A stretch of 41,001 nucleotides of DNA, taken from positions 1 through 41,001 of the forward strand of contig JAISUF010000191.1 of assembly GCA_031272195.1 (NCBI GenBank), in the 5' to 3' direction. The first letter of the stretch is position 1, and the number at the start of each line of letters is the position of its first letter. Source of the stretch: Propionibacteriaceae bacterium (lineage in GTDB: Bacteria > Actinomycetota > Actinomycetes > Propionibacteriales > Propionibacteriaceae). Both the position numbers and the translations under genes were made by a program. The notes under the pieces were generated by a model. The model was not told the origin of the DNA and did not search any database. It was given only the letters and a program-made list of their open reading frames with translations. Positions 8,911 through 18,072 of this stretch are shown here, piece by piece.

Positions 8911-9960
8911 ATGAAGCTCACGAAAGCCATCGCCGCCCTGGCGGCCGCTTCTCTGGCGTTGATTGCCGGATGCACCACGCCCACCGAGGGCACGCCGTCG
9001 TCGTCGGCGGGGGACACCTCGACGGCCGCGTCAGGCGGGTCGTCGTCAGGGGCCTTGAACATCACGATGCTGCCGAAGAACCTCGGCAACCCGTACTTCG
9101 ACCAGTCGACCGCCGGCGCCGAAGAGGCCGCCGGGGAGATCGGCGCGACGATCACCCAGGTCGGCCCGACCACCGAGGGCGTGGCCGACTCGCAGGTCGA
9201 GTTCATCGAGGCCGCCACCCAGCAGGGCGTGACGGCCATCGAGCTGTCCGCCAACGACAAGGACGCCCTGTGCGACTCCGTCAAGGCGGCACAGGCCAAG
9301 GGCATCAAGGTCGTCACATTTGACTCCGACACCTCCTGCCGCGACCTGTTCATCAACCAGGTCTCGGTCGACGGCGTCGCCCAGTCGCTGTTCGAGATGA
9401 TCGAGGACCAGACCGGCGGCTCCGGCGAGATCGCCATCTTGTCGGCCGGCGCCAACGCCACCAACCAGAACGCCTGGATCGACGCGCTGAAGAAGCTGCT
9501 CGAGACCAAGCCGGACATCAAGCTCGACGACGTCGTCTACGGCGACGACGCCGACCAGAAGTCCTTCGACGAGACCAAGGGCCTGCTGTCGAAGTACCCC
9601 GACTTGAAGCTGATCGTCGCCCCGACCACCGTCGGCATCACCGCCGCCGCCCGGTACGTGTCGTCGTCCGACAAGAAGGGCAAAGTCCTGGTCACCGGCT
9701 TGGGCACGCCCGGCTCGATGAAGCCCTATCTGGCCGACGGCACGACGAAAGAATTCGCGCTGTGGAACCCGAAGGACCTGGGCTACCTGACGACCTACGC
9801 CGTCAAGGCGCTGGTCGACGGCACCATCACCGGCGCCGAGGGCGACAAGTTCACCGCCGGCCGCCTGGGCGACTACACCGTCGGCGCCAACGGCGAAGTG
9901 CCGCTCGGCCCGGCGTTCAAGTTCAACGCCAGCAACATCGACCAGTTCCCGTGGGGCTAG
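8911..9960 (+). CDS. Sugar (rhamnose-type) ABC transporter substrate-binding lipoprotein
   Basis: Signal peptide with lipobox 'LALIAGCTTP', periplasmic-binding fold motifs; 'aagaaaggaacc' RBS; directly follows the permeases. Confidence 0.92.
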   Translation: MKLTKAIAALAAASLALIAGCTTPTEGTPSSSAGDTSTAASGGSSSGALNITMLPKNLGNPYFDQSTAGAEEAAGEIGATITQVGPTTEGVADSQVEFIEAATQQGVTAIELSANDKDALCDSVKAAQAKGIKVVTFDSDTSCRDLFINQVSVDGVAQSLFEMIEDQTGGSGEIAILSAGANATNQNAWIDALKKLLETKPDIKLDDVVYGDDADQKSFDETKGLLSKYPDLKLIVAPTTVGITAAARYVSSSDKKGKVLVTGLGTPGSMKPYLADGTTKEFALWNPKDLGYLTTYAVKALVDGTITGAEGDKFTAGRLGDYTVGANGEVPLGPAFKFNASNIDQFPWG

Positions 9961-9980
9961 CCGTTCACCGGTGAACGCCC

Positions 9981-10016
9981 GGCGCCTTCCCGGATGCCAC
10001 CGTCCGGGAAGGCGCC
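9981..10016 (+). terminator. Intercistronic hairpin / partial terminator between substrate-binding protein and isomerase genes
   Basis: Perfect 14-bp stem GGCGCCTTCCCGGA / TCCGGGAAGGCGCC with 8-nt loop. Confidence 0.6.
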
Positions 10017-10044
10017 GTCCCCCACGCGACAGGAAAGAGAACCA

Positions 10045-11211
10045 ATGACCACCTTTGCAGCAATCACCGACCAGTTGGCTTTGCAGGAGATCGAGGTCCC
10101 GTCGTGGGCCTACGGCAACTCCGGCACGCGCTTCCGGGTGTTCGGGGCGCCGGGCTGCCCGCGCGACGTCTACGAGAAGATCGCCGACGCCGCCCAGGTG
10201 CACAAGCACTCCGGGATCGCCCCGAGCGTCGCCCTGCACATCCCCTGGGACAAGGTGGACGACTACGCCGCCCTGGCCGAGTACGCCCGCGAGCAGGGGG
10301 TGCGGATCGGCACGATCAACTCCAACACCTTCCAAGACGAGGCCTACAAGCTGGGCAGCTTGTGCCACACCGACCCGAAAGTCCGCCAGAAGGCCGTCGA
10401 CCACCACTACGAGTGCGTCGAGGTGATGAACCAGACCGGCTCGCGCGACCTCAAGATCTGGCTGGCCGACGGCACCAACTATCCCGGGCAGGGCGACATC
10501 CGCTCCCGCCAGGAGTGGCTGGCCGAGGGTTTGCGCAAGATCTACGACCGCCTGGGCGACGGCCAGCGGCTGGTGTTGGAGTACAAGTTCTTCGAGCCGG
10601 CCTTCTACCACACCGACGTCTGCGACTGGGGGACCGCCTACACCCACGTCGCCGCCCTGGGCGACAAGGCGATGGTCTGCCTGGACACCGGGCACCACGC
10701 GCCGGGCACCAACATCGAGTTCATCGTCGCCCAACTGCTGCGGCTGGGCAAGCTGGGGTCGTTCGACTTCAACTCGCGCTTCTACGCCGACGACGACCTG
10801 ATCGTCGGCGCGGCCGACCCGTTCCAGTTGTTCCGCATCATCTACGAGGTGATACGCGGCGGCGGCTACGGGCCGGACTCGCCGGTGGCGTTCATGCTCG
10901 ACCAGTGCCACAACATCGAGGAGAAGATCCCAGGCCAGTTGCGCTCGGTGCTGAACGTCCAGGAGGCGACCGCCAAGGCGCTGTTGGTCGACCGCTCGGC
11001 GCTCCAGGCGGCCCAGGAGGCCGGCGACGTGCTGGGCGCCCACGCCGTCCTGATGGACGCCTTCAACACCGACGTGCGCCCCTATCTGGCGGCTTTCCGC
11101 GAGTCGCGCGGCCTGGCCAGCGACCCGGTGGCCGCCTACAAGGCGTCCGGCTACCAGGAGAGGATCGTCGCCGAGCGAGTCGGCGGCACCGCCACCTCTT
11201 GGGGGGCCTAG
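10045..11211 (+). CDS. rhaI: L-rhamnose isomerase (RhaI-type, TIM barrel)
   Basis: 'IEVPSWAYGNSGTRFRVFGAPGCPRDVYEKIADAAQVHKHSG', 'LVLEYKFFEPAFYHTDVCDWGTAY', 'CLDTGHHAPGTNIEFIVAQLLRLGKLGSFDFNSRFYADDDLIVG'. Confidence 0.88.
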   Translation: MTTFAAITDQLALQEIEVPSWAYGNSGTRFRVFGAPGCPRDVYEKIADAAQVHKHSGIAPSVALHIPWDKVDDYAALAEYAREQGVRIGTINSNTFQDEAYKLGSLCHTDPKVRQKAVDHHYECVEVMNQTGSRDLKIWLADGTNYPGQGDIRSRQEWLAEGLRKIYDRLGDGQRLVLEYKFFEPAFYHTDVCDWGTAYTHVAALGDKAMVCLDTGHHAPGTNIEFIVAQLLRLGKLGSFDFNSRFYADDDLIVGAADPFQLFRIIYEVIRGGGYGPDSPVAFMLDQCHNIEEKIPGQLRSVLNVQEATAKALLVDRSALQAAQEAGDVLGAHAVLMDAFNTDVRPYLAAFRESRGLASDPVAAYKASGYQERIVAERVGGTATSWGA

Positions 11212-11237
11212 CCTCCGCCGCCAAGGCGCACAACAAG

Positions 11238-11279
11238 ACAAGCCGCGCCCGCCCTTATCACCAGGCGGGCGCGGCTTGT
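11238..11279. terminator. Bidirectional terminator between convergent isomerase genes
   Basis: Perfect 16-bp stem ACAAGCCGCGCCCGCC / GGCGGGCGCGGCTTGT with 10-nt loop. Confidence 0.75.
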
Positions 11280-11334
11280 TCGCGTCAACGGCCCCTTGCC
11301 GCGCGGAGGAGTCCGGTCCGCGCGGCGTCGCCCC

Positions 11335-12975
11335 TCAGACGTTGACGTCCCCGCAAAGGTGCACTTCGATGCCCATGGCGGTGAACATGGCGGCCTTGGC
11401 GACGAGGGCCTTGTCGGCGGTCTCGGCGTCGGGCGCGTAGGCGACGTTGAGGTGGTTCGCCTTGTGGCGGGCCATCAGGTGGTCGCGGTCGACGCCGTGC
11501 AGGACGGCGTTCATGATCGGCCACTCGGGGTTGGTGGCGTCGAGACGGCGCTGGACCTCCTCGGGCGGCATTTCGACGCAGCTGCCCCGGCCCAGGTCGG
11601 CGTGCAGCTTGCCGTCCATGATGAACACGCGGCTCCACACGATCTCGCCCGGTTTGGAAACGCCCGACAGCGTGCCGCCGCCCAGCGGGAAGAAGTAGTA
11701 CGACTGGCGCATCGAATAGGCCTTGTCGTAGCCGCCCAGGTGGGAGGCGGGCACCGATCCGGAGATTTCCAGCACCCAGACGAAGTCGTCGCCCCAGTCG
11801 TCGCCCCAGCGGACGTCGTGCAGGGTGGTGGCCGGGTCGAGGCCCATGGCCAGCCAGACGCGGTTGGTGACGTAGGCGTCGACGGCGACGCCCTGGTCGA
11901 CCTCGTTGGCGCACGGGATGGCCTGGCCCTCGTAGAGCACGCGGTCGCCCTCGCGGGAGGCCACCGGCGGGCGGTCGACGTTGTTCAGCAGCCCCTCGAC
12001 CAGGTCGGAGGCGGGAACCATGTCCTTGAGGCCCTGCTGGTATTGGATGCCGACGACGTCGGCGCCGAAGTCGTCGGCCATCCGCACGGCGGCGACGTAC
12101 ATCTTCATCTGCTGGTGGACTTGGGCGTCGGTCAGGCACTCCTTCTCGTCGCCGTCGTTGTCGATGAAGAACTTCATGCCTTTGGCGTCCAGCCAGGCGC
12201 GGACGGCTTGGGCCTCGTCGTCGGTCACCTTGTTCATCTCGGCGACCAGCGCGCTCTGCGAGACGCGCTCTTTGTAGAGGCCGGTCGGGTTGAGCATTTC
12301 GTCGTCGATCAGGGCGTTGTACATGCCCATGCAGTATTCGTCGAACATCATGATGATGGCCTTGTCGGCCTTCAACTGGGCGGCCAGGGCCTCGCCGAGG
12401 CGTTTCTCCTCGCTGTCCGGCAGGGCGGGCAGGTCGCGGACGTGCGACTGGTCGTGGACGATCTGGCCGGTCTGTAGCCACTCGGCCAGCTTCTCGCGGG
12501 CCCATTGGTCGGTGAAGTCTTTGCTCCACAGGGCCGAGTGCGGCTTGCCCATCTTGGTCAGGGAGCCGGTCAGGTTGAGCAGGCCGACCAGGCCGGGGAA
12601 GTCGCCGGCGAAGTTGGCCACGACCAGGATCGGGCCCTGGTGGTCGCGCAGGCCGTGCAGCAGGTGGTGGCTGTATTGCCAAACCGACTCGACGACGACC
12701 AGCGGGGCGTCGACTGGGATGTTCTTGAAAACCTCCATGCCGTACTTCTGGTGGTCGATGAAGCCGTGCCCGGTCTTCGGGTTGACGCCGTGGGCCCGTT
12801 TGACCTTCCAGCCCTGGGCCTCGACGGCGGCGCCGAACTGGGCCTCGACTTCCTGCTGTTTGGGCCAGGTCTTGACGTTGGTCGTCAAGCGCAAGTCGCC
12901 GTTGGCCACCACATAGACGGTCTTCGGCTCGGCCTGGGGCCGCGCGGCGACCTCGGGAAACAGGTATGTGCTCAA
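11335..12975 (-). CDS. L-fucose/L-arabinose isomerase-family protein
   Basis: 547-codon frame; 'GLRDHQGPILVVANFAGDFPGLVGLLNLTGSLTKMGKPHSALWSKDFTD', 'DEYCMGMYNALIDDEMLNPTGLYKERVSQSAL', 'IQYQQGLKDMVPASDL' resemble fucose isomerase family. TTG 12975 start with 'gaggag' upstream is a choice; GTG 12984 also possible. Confidence 0.75.
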   Translation of the reverse strand: MSTYLFPEVAARPQAEPKTVYVVANGDLRLTTNVKTWPKQQEVEAQFGAAVEAQGWKVKRAHGVNPKTGHGFIDHQKYGMEVFKNIPVDAPLVVVESVWQYSHHLLHGLRDHQGPILVVANFAGDFPGLVGLLNLTGSLTKMGKPHSALWSKDFTDQWAREKLAEWLQTGQIVHDQSHVRDLPALPDSEEKRLGEALAAQLKADKAIIMMFDEYCMGMYNALIDDEMLNPTGLYKERVSQSALVAEMNKVTDDEAQAVRAWLDAKGMKFFIDNDGDEKECLTDAQVHQQMKMYVAAVRMADDFGADVVGIQYQQGLKDMVPASDLVEGLLNNVDRPPVASREGDRVLYEGQAIPCANEVDQGVAVDAYVTNRVWLAMGLDPATTLHDVRWGDDWGDDFVWVLEISGSVPASHLGGYDKAYSMRQSYYFFPLGGGTLSGVSKPGEIVWSRVFIMDGKLHADLGRGSCVEMPPEEVQRRLDATNPEWPIMNAVLHGVDRDHLMARHKANHLNVAYAPDAETADKALVAKAAMFTAMGIEVHLCGDVNV

Positions 12976-13032
12976 TGAACTCACTCCTCGGTGTGCCTGG
13001 CTGGCGACTGTGCCAGCCAATACCCATGTTCT

Positions 13033-13050
13033 CATGAAATCGATTTCACG
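13033..13050. promoter_or_regulatory. LacI-type operator caTGAAATCGATTTCAcg upstream of the fucose isomerase-family gene
   Basis: Perfect 14-bp palindrome at 13035-13048; the 18-mer is the exact reverse complement of 18523-18540. Confidence 0.75.
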
Positions 13051-13144
13051 GCAAGGGGGCGATCCGCCGCTTGCCCGACGGCCAGTCGGAACGGCTAGGG
13101 CGTGTCTCCTTATTCTTGGGAGTGGTGCCAGGGATGATTGCGGT

Positions 13145-13245
13145 GTGACTCGCGATGTTGTTGTGACGGATGCCCAGTGGGATAGGGTTCGGCGTCTGCT
13201 GCCGTCGTCGTCGGGGCGGCGGGGCCGCCTGTTCCGGGATGATCG
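13145..13245 (+). pseudogene. Truncated IS5-family-like transposase N-terminus
   Basis: 'VTRDVVVTDAQWDRVRRLLPSSSGRRGRLFRDD' matches the usual N-terminal pattern of IS5-like transposases (TDAQWxxLxPLLP...GRxGRPxxDxR); homology stops after ~33 residues. Confidence 0.65.
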
Positions 13246-13342
13246 GGCCCCGCTCCTGGGTCGAAACCGCGAGTTGAGCGCAAAGGCCCGCCGAGTCGAT
13301 CATGTGCTGCCACAAGGCCTGGGTCGGTGGGGGTGGCGGAGG

Positions 13343-14347
13343 CTACTCGCCGTAGAGCATGCCGAGGCCTGAGCCCTCGCCGCCGATCACCACGGGGAGG
13401 GTGATGGAGCGGGCGGTGGAGCTGAGGCCGTCAATGCGCTCCAGGAGCAGTTCGGCGGCGCGGCGGCCGAGTTCGCGGGCGGGCAGGTGGGTGACGATGA
13501 CGCCCAGGGGGGCCAGCAGGATCAGCGGCATGCCGCCGAACGACACCACGCCGACCTTGGGCGGCAGGGCGTCCAGGTCGTTCAGGACGCGCAGCGCTCC
13601 AGCGGCCAGGCGGTTGTTGGCGGCGAAGATGGCGTCTGGCGGCTGGGGGAGCGACATCAGCTCGCGGGCGGCCGCCTCGCCGCCCTCCAAGTGGTACGGG
13701 GAGCGGCGGCACAGGACGGGATCGGGGTCGGCGCCGGTGCGCTGGCGGACTGCCCGACAGAAGCCCGCCATGCGCTGGTCGGCCGTCTCGACGCCCTCCG
13801 GGCCGCTGACGCAGGCGATCCGGCGGTAGCCGGCGTCGAACAGCAGGTTGGCGGCCGCCTGGGACGAGTCTAGGTTGTCGGCCACCACCGCGTCGACGTC
13901 GTAGCCGACGGCGTGGCGGTCGACGCAGACCACCGGCACGCCGTGGTCGAGGGCCAAGTCGAGGCGGATGTTGGCGCTCGGCACGACGACGATGCCGGCC
14001 ACCGGGTCACCGACCGCCACCCGCAGATACTCCTGCTCGCGGGCCGGGTCCTCGTCGGTGTTGCACAGCATGACCGAATAGCCCGCTGCCCGGGCGACGT
14101 CCTCGACCGCCCTGGTCATCAAGGTGAAGAAGGGGTTTTCGATGTCGGGGACCATCATGGCGATGATCTCCGAAGAGCTGGTCCGCAGGCGGCGGGCGTT
14201 GCGATTCGCGACGAACCCCAGCTCCTCGGCCGCCCGGCGCACCGCCTCGACGCGGTGCTGGGAGACGTTCGCCCGGCCGGAGAAGACCCGCGACACCGTG
14301 GCGGCGGACACGCCTGCGCGCCGGGCGACGTCATAGATGGTTGCCAT
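13343..14347 (-). CDS. LacI-family transcriptional regulator (candidate fucose-block regulator)
   Basis: HTH 'ATIYDVARRAGVSAATVSRVFSGRANVSQHRVEAV', effector domain 'MMVPDIENPFFTLMTRAVEDVARAAGYSVMLCNTDEDPAREQEYL'. Confidence 0.92.
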   Translation of the reverse strand: MATIYDVARRAGVSAATVSRVFSGRANVSQHRVEAVRRAAEELGFVANRNARRLRTSSSEIIAMMVPDIENPFFTLMTRAVEDVARAAGYSVMLCNTDEDPAREQEYLRVAVGDPVAGIVVVPSANIRLDLALDHGVPVVCVDRHAVGYDVDAVVADNLDSSQAAANLLFDAGYRRIACVSGPEGVETADQRMAGFCRAVRQRTGADPDPVLCRRSPYHLEGGEAAARELMSLPQPPDAIFAANNRLAAGALRVLNDLDALPPKVGVVSFGGMPLILLAPLGVIVTHLPARELGRRAAELLLERIDGLSSTARSITLPVVIGGEGSGLGMLYGE

Positions 14348-14435
14348 GTCTCTCCGTCGGAAGGGCAGCGGGGCGGACCAATTCTATGGCCCGCCCCGCC
14401 GCACGGCCAGCAACGGTTAGCTGGTGGAACACGCC

Positions 14436-15449
14436 CTAGTCGTACAGCACCGCCGCGATCGTCGGATCGTCGATGTTGGACTTGTCGTACCAGTAGAAGC
14501 CGGTGTCGATGAAGCTCGGCAGCGTCTCGCCGTTGATCGCCTTGACGGCGGCGTCGACGACGGCCTCGCCCATGCCGACCGGGTCCTGGGTGATGGCGCC
14601 GGCCATTGTGCCGTCGCGGATGGCGTCGGTCTGGGCCTTGCCGGAGTCGAAGCCGACCAGCGTGATCTTGCCGCTCATGCCGGCCTCCTGGATGCCCTTC
14701 AAAGCGCCGATGGCCGAGCCTTCGTTGGAGCCGAAGATGCCGGTCAAGTCGGGGTTGGCCGTCATGATCGACTTGGCGATGTCGGCGCTCTTGGCCTGGT
14801 CGCCGTTGCCGTATTGCGGCTCGAGGACGGTCACGTCGGGGCAGTACTCCTTCATGCCGTCGAGGAAGCCGTCGCGCCGGTCGACGCCGGACTTCGACAC
14901 CTGGTCGTGGACGATGACGCCGACCTTGCCCTTGTTGCCGATCAGCTCGCACATGTGCTTGGCACCCTCTTTGGCGGCCGCCGTGTTGTCGGTGGCTGCG
15001 GTCGTCACCGGAATGTCGGAGTCAACGCCGGAGTCGAACGCGATGACGGGGATGTTGGCCGCCTTGATCTTCTCCAAAGTCGCCTCGGCGGCCTTCGAGT
15101 CGAGGGCGGCGAACCCGATGGCGGACGGGTTCTTGGCCAAGGCGTTGTCGAGCATCGTCATCTGGGCTTCGACCTGCGTCTCGTCGGCGGGACCGTCGAA
15201 GGTCATGTCGACGTTCAACTCCTGGGCCTTCTGCTCGGCGCCGGACTTGACGGCTTGCCAGAACTGGTGCTGGAAGCCCTTGGACACGATAGCGATGTAG
15301 GGCTTGGCAGTGCTGCTGGTGGCCGGGGCTTGGCTGCTGGCCGCGGTGTCGCCGCCGCTGGAAGCCGGGGTTTGCGACGTGTTTCCGCCGCAGGCCGCCA
15401 AAGCCAGCCCCATTGTGATTGCGGCGCCGGCCGCGATTATCTTCCGCAT
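14436..15449 (-). CDS. Sugar ABC transporter substrate-binding lipoprotein (ribose/fucose type)
   Basis: Lipobox 'LALAACGG', 'YIAIVSKGFQHQFWQAVKSGAEQKAQEL', 'GIFGSNEGSAIGALKGIQEAG'. Confidence 0.92.
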   Translation of the reverse strand: MRKIIAAGAAITMGLALAACGGNTSQTPASSGGDTAASSQAPATSSTAKPYIAIVSKGFQHQFWQAVKSGAEQKAQELNVDMTFDGPADETQVEAQMTMLDNALAKNPSAIGFAALDSKAAEATLEKIKAANIPVIAFDSGVDSDIPVTTAATDNTAAAKEGAKHMCELIGNKGKVGVIVHDQVSKSGVDRRDGFLDGMKEYCPDVTVLEPQYGNGDQAKSADIAKSIMTANPDLTGIFGSNEGSAIGALKGIQEAGMSGKITLVGFDSGKAQTDAIRDGTMAGAITQDPVGMGEAVVDAAVKAINGETLPSFIDTGFYWYDKSNIDDPTIAAVLYD

Positions 15450-15535
15450 ACTCTTCTCCTTTGCTTAGCTTGCGGGAGTCTGTGTTGTCGCCCTGGGATG
15501 CGCCACTCGCGCAGCCCCGGGCAGGTGGTGTGTGT

Positions 15536-16534
15536 CTAGCTCGTCCTTCCTTGCCGATTCCTCAATTGGTCGATGAACACCACGATCACGATCACCACGC
15601 CGAGGACGACGTTCTGCCACTGCTGCGGCAGCATGATGATCTGCAGACCGTTGTTGATCACCGAGATGATCAGGGCGCCGATGAGGGTGCCGATGATCGA
15701 GCCTTTGCCGCCGGCCAGCGACGTGCCGCCGATGACGGTCGCCGCGATGGCCTGCATCTCGTAGCCGGAGCCGGTCTGCGGCTGGGCCGAGCCGAGGCGG
15801 GCCGAGATCATGATCCCGCCCAGGGCGGTGAAGACGCCCGCCACCGCGTAGATGGCGATCAGCCATTTGCGGACGTTGACACCCGACAGGGCCGTCGCCT
15901 CGAGGTTGGAGCCGATGGAGACGTCGTAGCGCCCCAGGATGGTCTTGTTGAACAGCACGAACGCCACCGCCGTGGCCAACACCAGCATGATGATGGCGTT
16001 GGGGAAGCCGGGGATGATCGTGCCGGTCGACAACCACTGGTAGGAGGCGTGCTCGCCGGTCGAGTCGAAGTAGATCGGGTGGACGTTGGAGACGACCAGC
16101 GCCAGGCCCTGACAGATCATCATCGTGGCCAAGGTGGCGATGAAGGGCGGCAGGCCCAGCACCGTAACCAGCGTCCCGTTGACGAAGCCGAGAACGGCCC
16201 CGAACATCAGCGTCAAGATGATGCCCAGCCAGACCGGCAGGTGGAGCGTAACCATGAAAGTCGCCGCCATCACCGCCGACAGCGCCATGCCGGTGCCGCA
16301 CGACAAGTCGATGCCGGCTGTGACGATGACCAGCGTCGCTCCCATCGCCAGGCAGCCGACGACGACGGCCGAGAACAGGATGTTGGTGATGTTGTTGTAG
16401 GTCGGGAAGGTCGTCGGCGCGACGACGGAGAAGGCGGCGAAGATCACCAGCAGGCCCGCCAGCGCCAACAGTTGTTGCAGCCGCTGCTTCCAGCCGCCGG
16501 CCTTTTTGTGGTCGAGTGATTCGAGCGTTGACAT
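15536..16534 (-). CDS. Sugar ABC transporter permease
   Basis: 'ATLVIVTAGIDLSCGTGMALSAVMAA', 'YEMQAIAATVIGGTSLAGGKGSIIGTLIGALIISVINNGL'; start ATG 16534 inside longer ORF. Confidence 0.92.
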   Translation of the reverse strand: MSTLESLDHKKAGGWKQRLQQLLALAGLLVIFAAFSVVAPTTFPTYNNITNILFSAVVVGCLAMGATLVIVTAGIDLSCGTGMALSAVMAATFMVTLHLPVWLGIILTLMFGAVLGFVNGTLVTVLGLPPFIATLATMMICQGLALVVSNVHPIYFDSTGEHASYQWLSTGTIIPGFPNAIIMLVLATAVAFVLFNKTILGRYDVSIGSNLEATALSGVNVRKWLIAIYAVAGVFTALGGIMISARLGSAQPQTGSGYEMQAIAATVIGGTSLAGGKGSIIGTLIGALIISVINNGLQIIMLPQQWQNVVLGVVIVIVVFIDQLRNRQGRTS

Positions 16535-18072
16535 CACGCCGCCTCTCTTTGTTCGCTGACCCGCCAGGTGGCGAGCTCCATGATTGACTCTTGGGTGGCC
16601 TCGTCGGCGCCCAGCGTGCCGGTGACGCGGCCCTCGCACATGACGACCACCCGGTGGGCCATGCGCAGGATCTCGGGCAGCTCGGAGGAGATCATGATGA
16701 TTGACTTGCCCTCGCCGGCCAGGCGGTTGAGCAGCTGGTAGATCTCCTCTTTGGCGCCGACGTCGATGCCGCGGGTCGGCTCGTCGAAGATCAAGATGTC
16801 GCAGTCTTTGACCAGCCAGCGGGCGATGATCGCCTTCTGCTGGTTGCCGCCGGACAGATACTTTGCCAGTTGGGCGACGCTGGGCGTCTTGATGCGCAGC
16901 AGCTCGCTGGCGTCCTGGGCGGCCGCGGCCATGGCGCGGCGCCTCTCGAAGCCGAACTGGGAGAACTTGTCGGCCACCGACGAGATGGCGATGTTGTGCT
17001 CGACCGACAGGTTGAGCATCAGCCCGTACTTCTTGCGGTCCTCGGACAGGTAGCCGATGCCCAGCGCCGCCGCCTGGGCGGCGTTGTGGATGACGACTTT
17101 GCGGCCCTTCAACTCGATCTCCCCGGCGCTCATCGGGTCGGCGCCGACGATCGCCCGTGCCGTCTCGGTGCGCCCGGCCCCCAGCAGCCCGGCGAAGCCG
17201 AGCACCTCGCCGCGGTGCAGCTCGAAGCCGACGTCGCGCAGCAGGCCCGGCGTCGACAGGCCGCTGACGCGCATGATGACCTCCCGGTCGTGGCGGACGT
17301 TGACGGGTCTGGCCGAGGTGTCGATGGCCCTTCCGACCATGTGCGAGATGACCTCGTCGAGGGTGGCAGAGGCGGTGTCGATGGTGTCGATGTACTGCCC
17401 GTCGCGGATGATCGTGATGCGGTCGGTGATCTGCTTCAGCTCGGGCATCCGGTGGGTGATGTAGACCACGCCGGTCCGCGGTGTGACGAAGCGGCGAATG
17501 AGGGTGTGGAGCTGGGCCACCTCGGTGTCGTTGAGGGCCGAGGTGGGCTCGTCCATGATGATGACCTTGGCGTCGAAGCTGAGCGCTTTGGCGATCTCGA
17601 CCATCTGCTGTTTGGCCACCGTCAGGTCGCGCACGAGGGCGTTCGGGTCGAGGTCCAGTTCCAGGCGGTCGAGCAGCTCGCGGGTGCGGGCCGTCTGCCT
17701 GCCCGGCTTGGTGAAGAAGCCGGCCGCCAGCGGCTCGCGTCCCAGCCAGATGTTCTGGGCGACCGTCAGATGCGGGACGAGGTTCAGCTCTTGGTGGATG
17801 ATCGACAGTCCGCGCTGCTCGGCGTCGCGGACGCCTTTGACGTCGAGCGGCTGGCCGTCCAGCCAGAACTGGCCCGCCTCGCGGGTGTAGATGCCCGTCA
17901 GCAGCTTCATCAGGGTGGACTTTCCCGCCCCGTTCTCGCCGACCAGGCCGAGCACCTCGCCGCGCCGCAGGTCGAGGCGCATGCCGTCGAGCGCTTTGAC
18001 TCCGGGGAACGACTTGTGGACGTCCTCGACTTGGAGCAGCAGGGACGGGTCGGGCGGGGTCGGGGCGGTCAT
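16534..18072 (-). CDS. Sugar ABC transporter ATP-binding protein, two ABC domains
   Basis: 'LVGENGAGKSTLMKLLTGIYTREAG', 'IIMDEPTSALNDTEVAQL', 'YLSGGNQQKAIIARWLVKDCDILIFDEPTRGIDVGAK'; start ATG 18072 overlaps upstream stop. Confidence 0.93.
   Translation of the reverse strand: MTAPTPPDPSLLLQVEDVHKSFPGVKALDGMRLDLRRGEVLGLVGENGAGKSTLMKLLTGIYTREAGQFWLDGQPLDVKGVRDAEQRGLSIIHQELNLVPHLTVAQNIWLGREPLAAGFFTKPGRQTARTRELLDRLELDLDPNALVRDLTVAKQQMVEIAKALSFDAKVIIMDEPTSALNDTEVAQLHTLIRRFVTPRTGVVYITHRMPELKQITDRITIIRDGQYIDTIDTASATLDEVISHMVGRAIDTSARPVNVRHDREVIMRVSGLSTPGLLRDVGFELHRGEVLGFAGLLGAGRTETARAIVGADPMSAGEIELKGRKVVIHNAAQAAALGIGYLSEDRKKYGLMLNLSVEHNIAISSVADKFSQFGFERRRAMAAAAQDASELLRIKTPSVAQLAKYLSGGNQQKAIIARWLVKDCDILIFDEPTRGIDVGAKEEIYQLLNRLAGEGKSIIMISSELPEILRMAHRVVVMCEGRVTGTLGADEATQESIMELATWRVSEQREAA

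Noticed and set aside
9046-11241. 731-aa minus-strand ORF
   Set aside because: Antisense to the substrate-binding protein and rhamnose isomerase genes, crossing their hairpin-containing spacer; no motif.
12968-13372. 134-aa plus-strand ORF as a functional gene
   Set aside because: Only ~33 residues look like an IS5-type transposase N-terminus; the rest shows no homology, so called a remnant.
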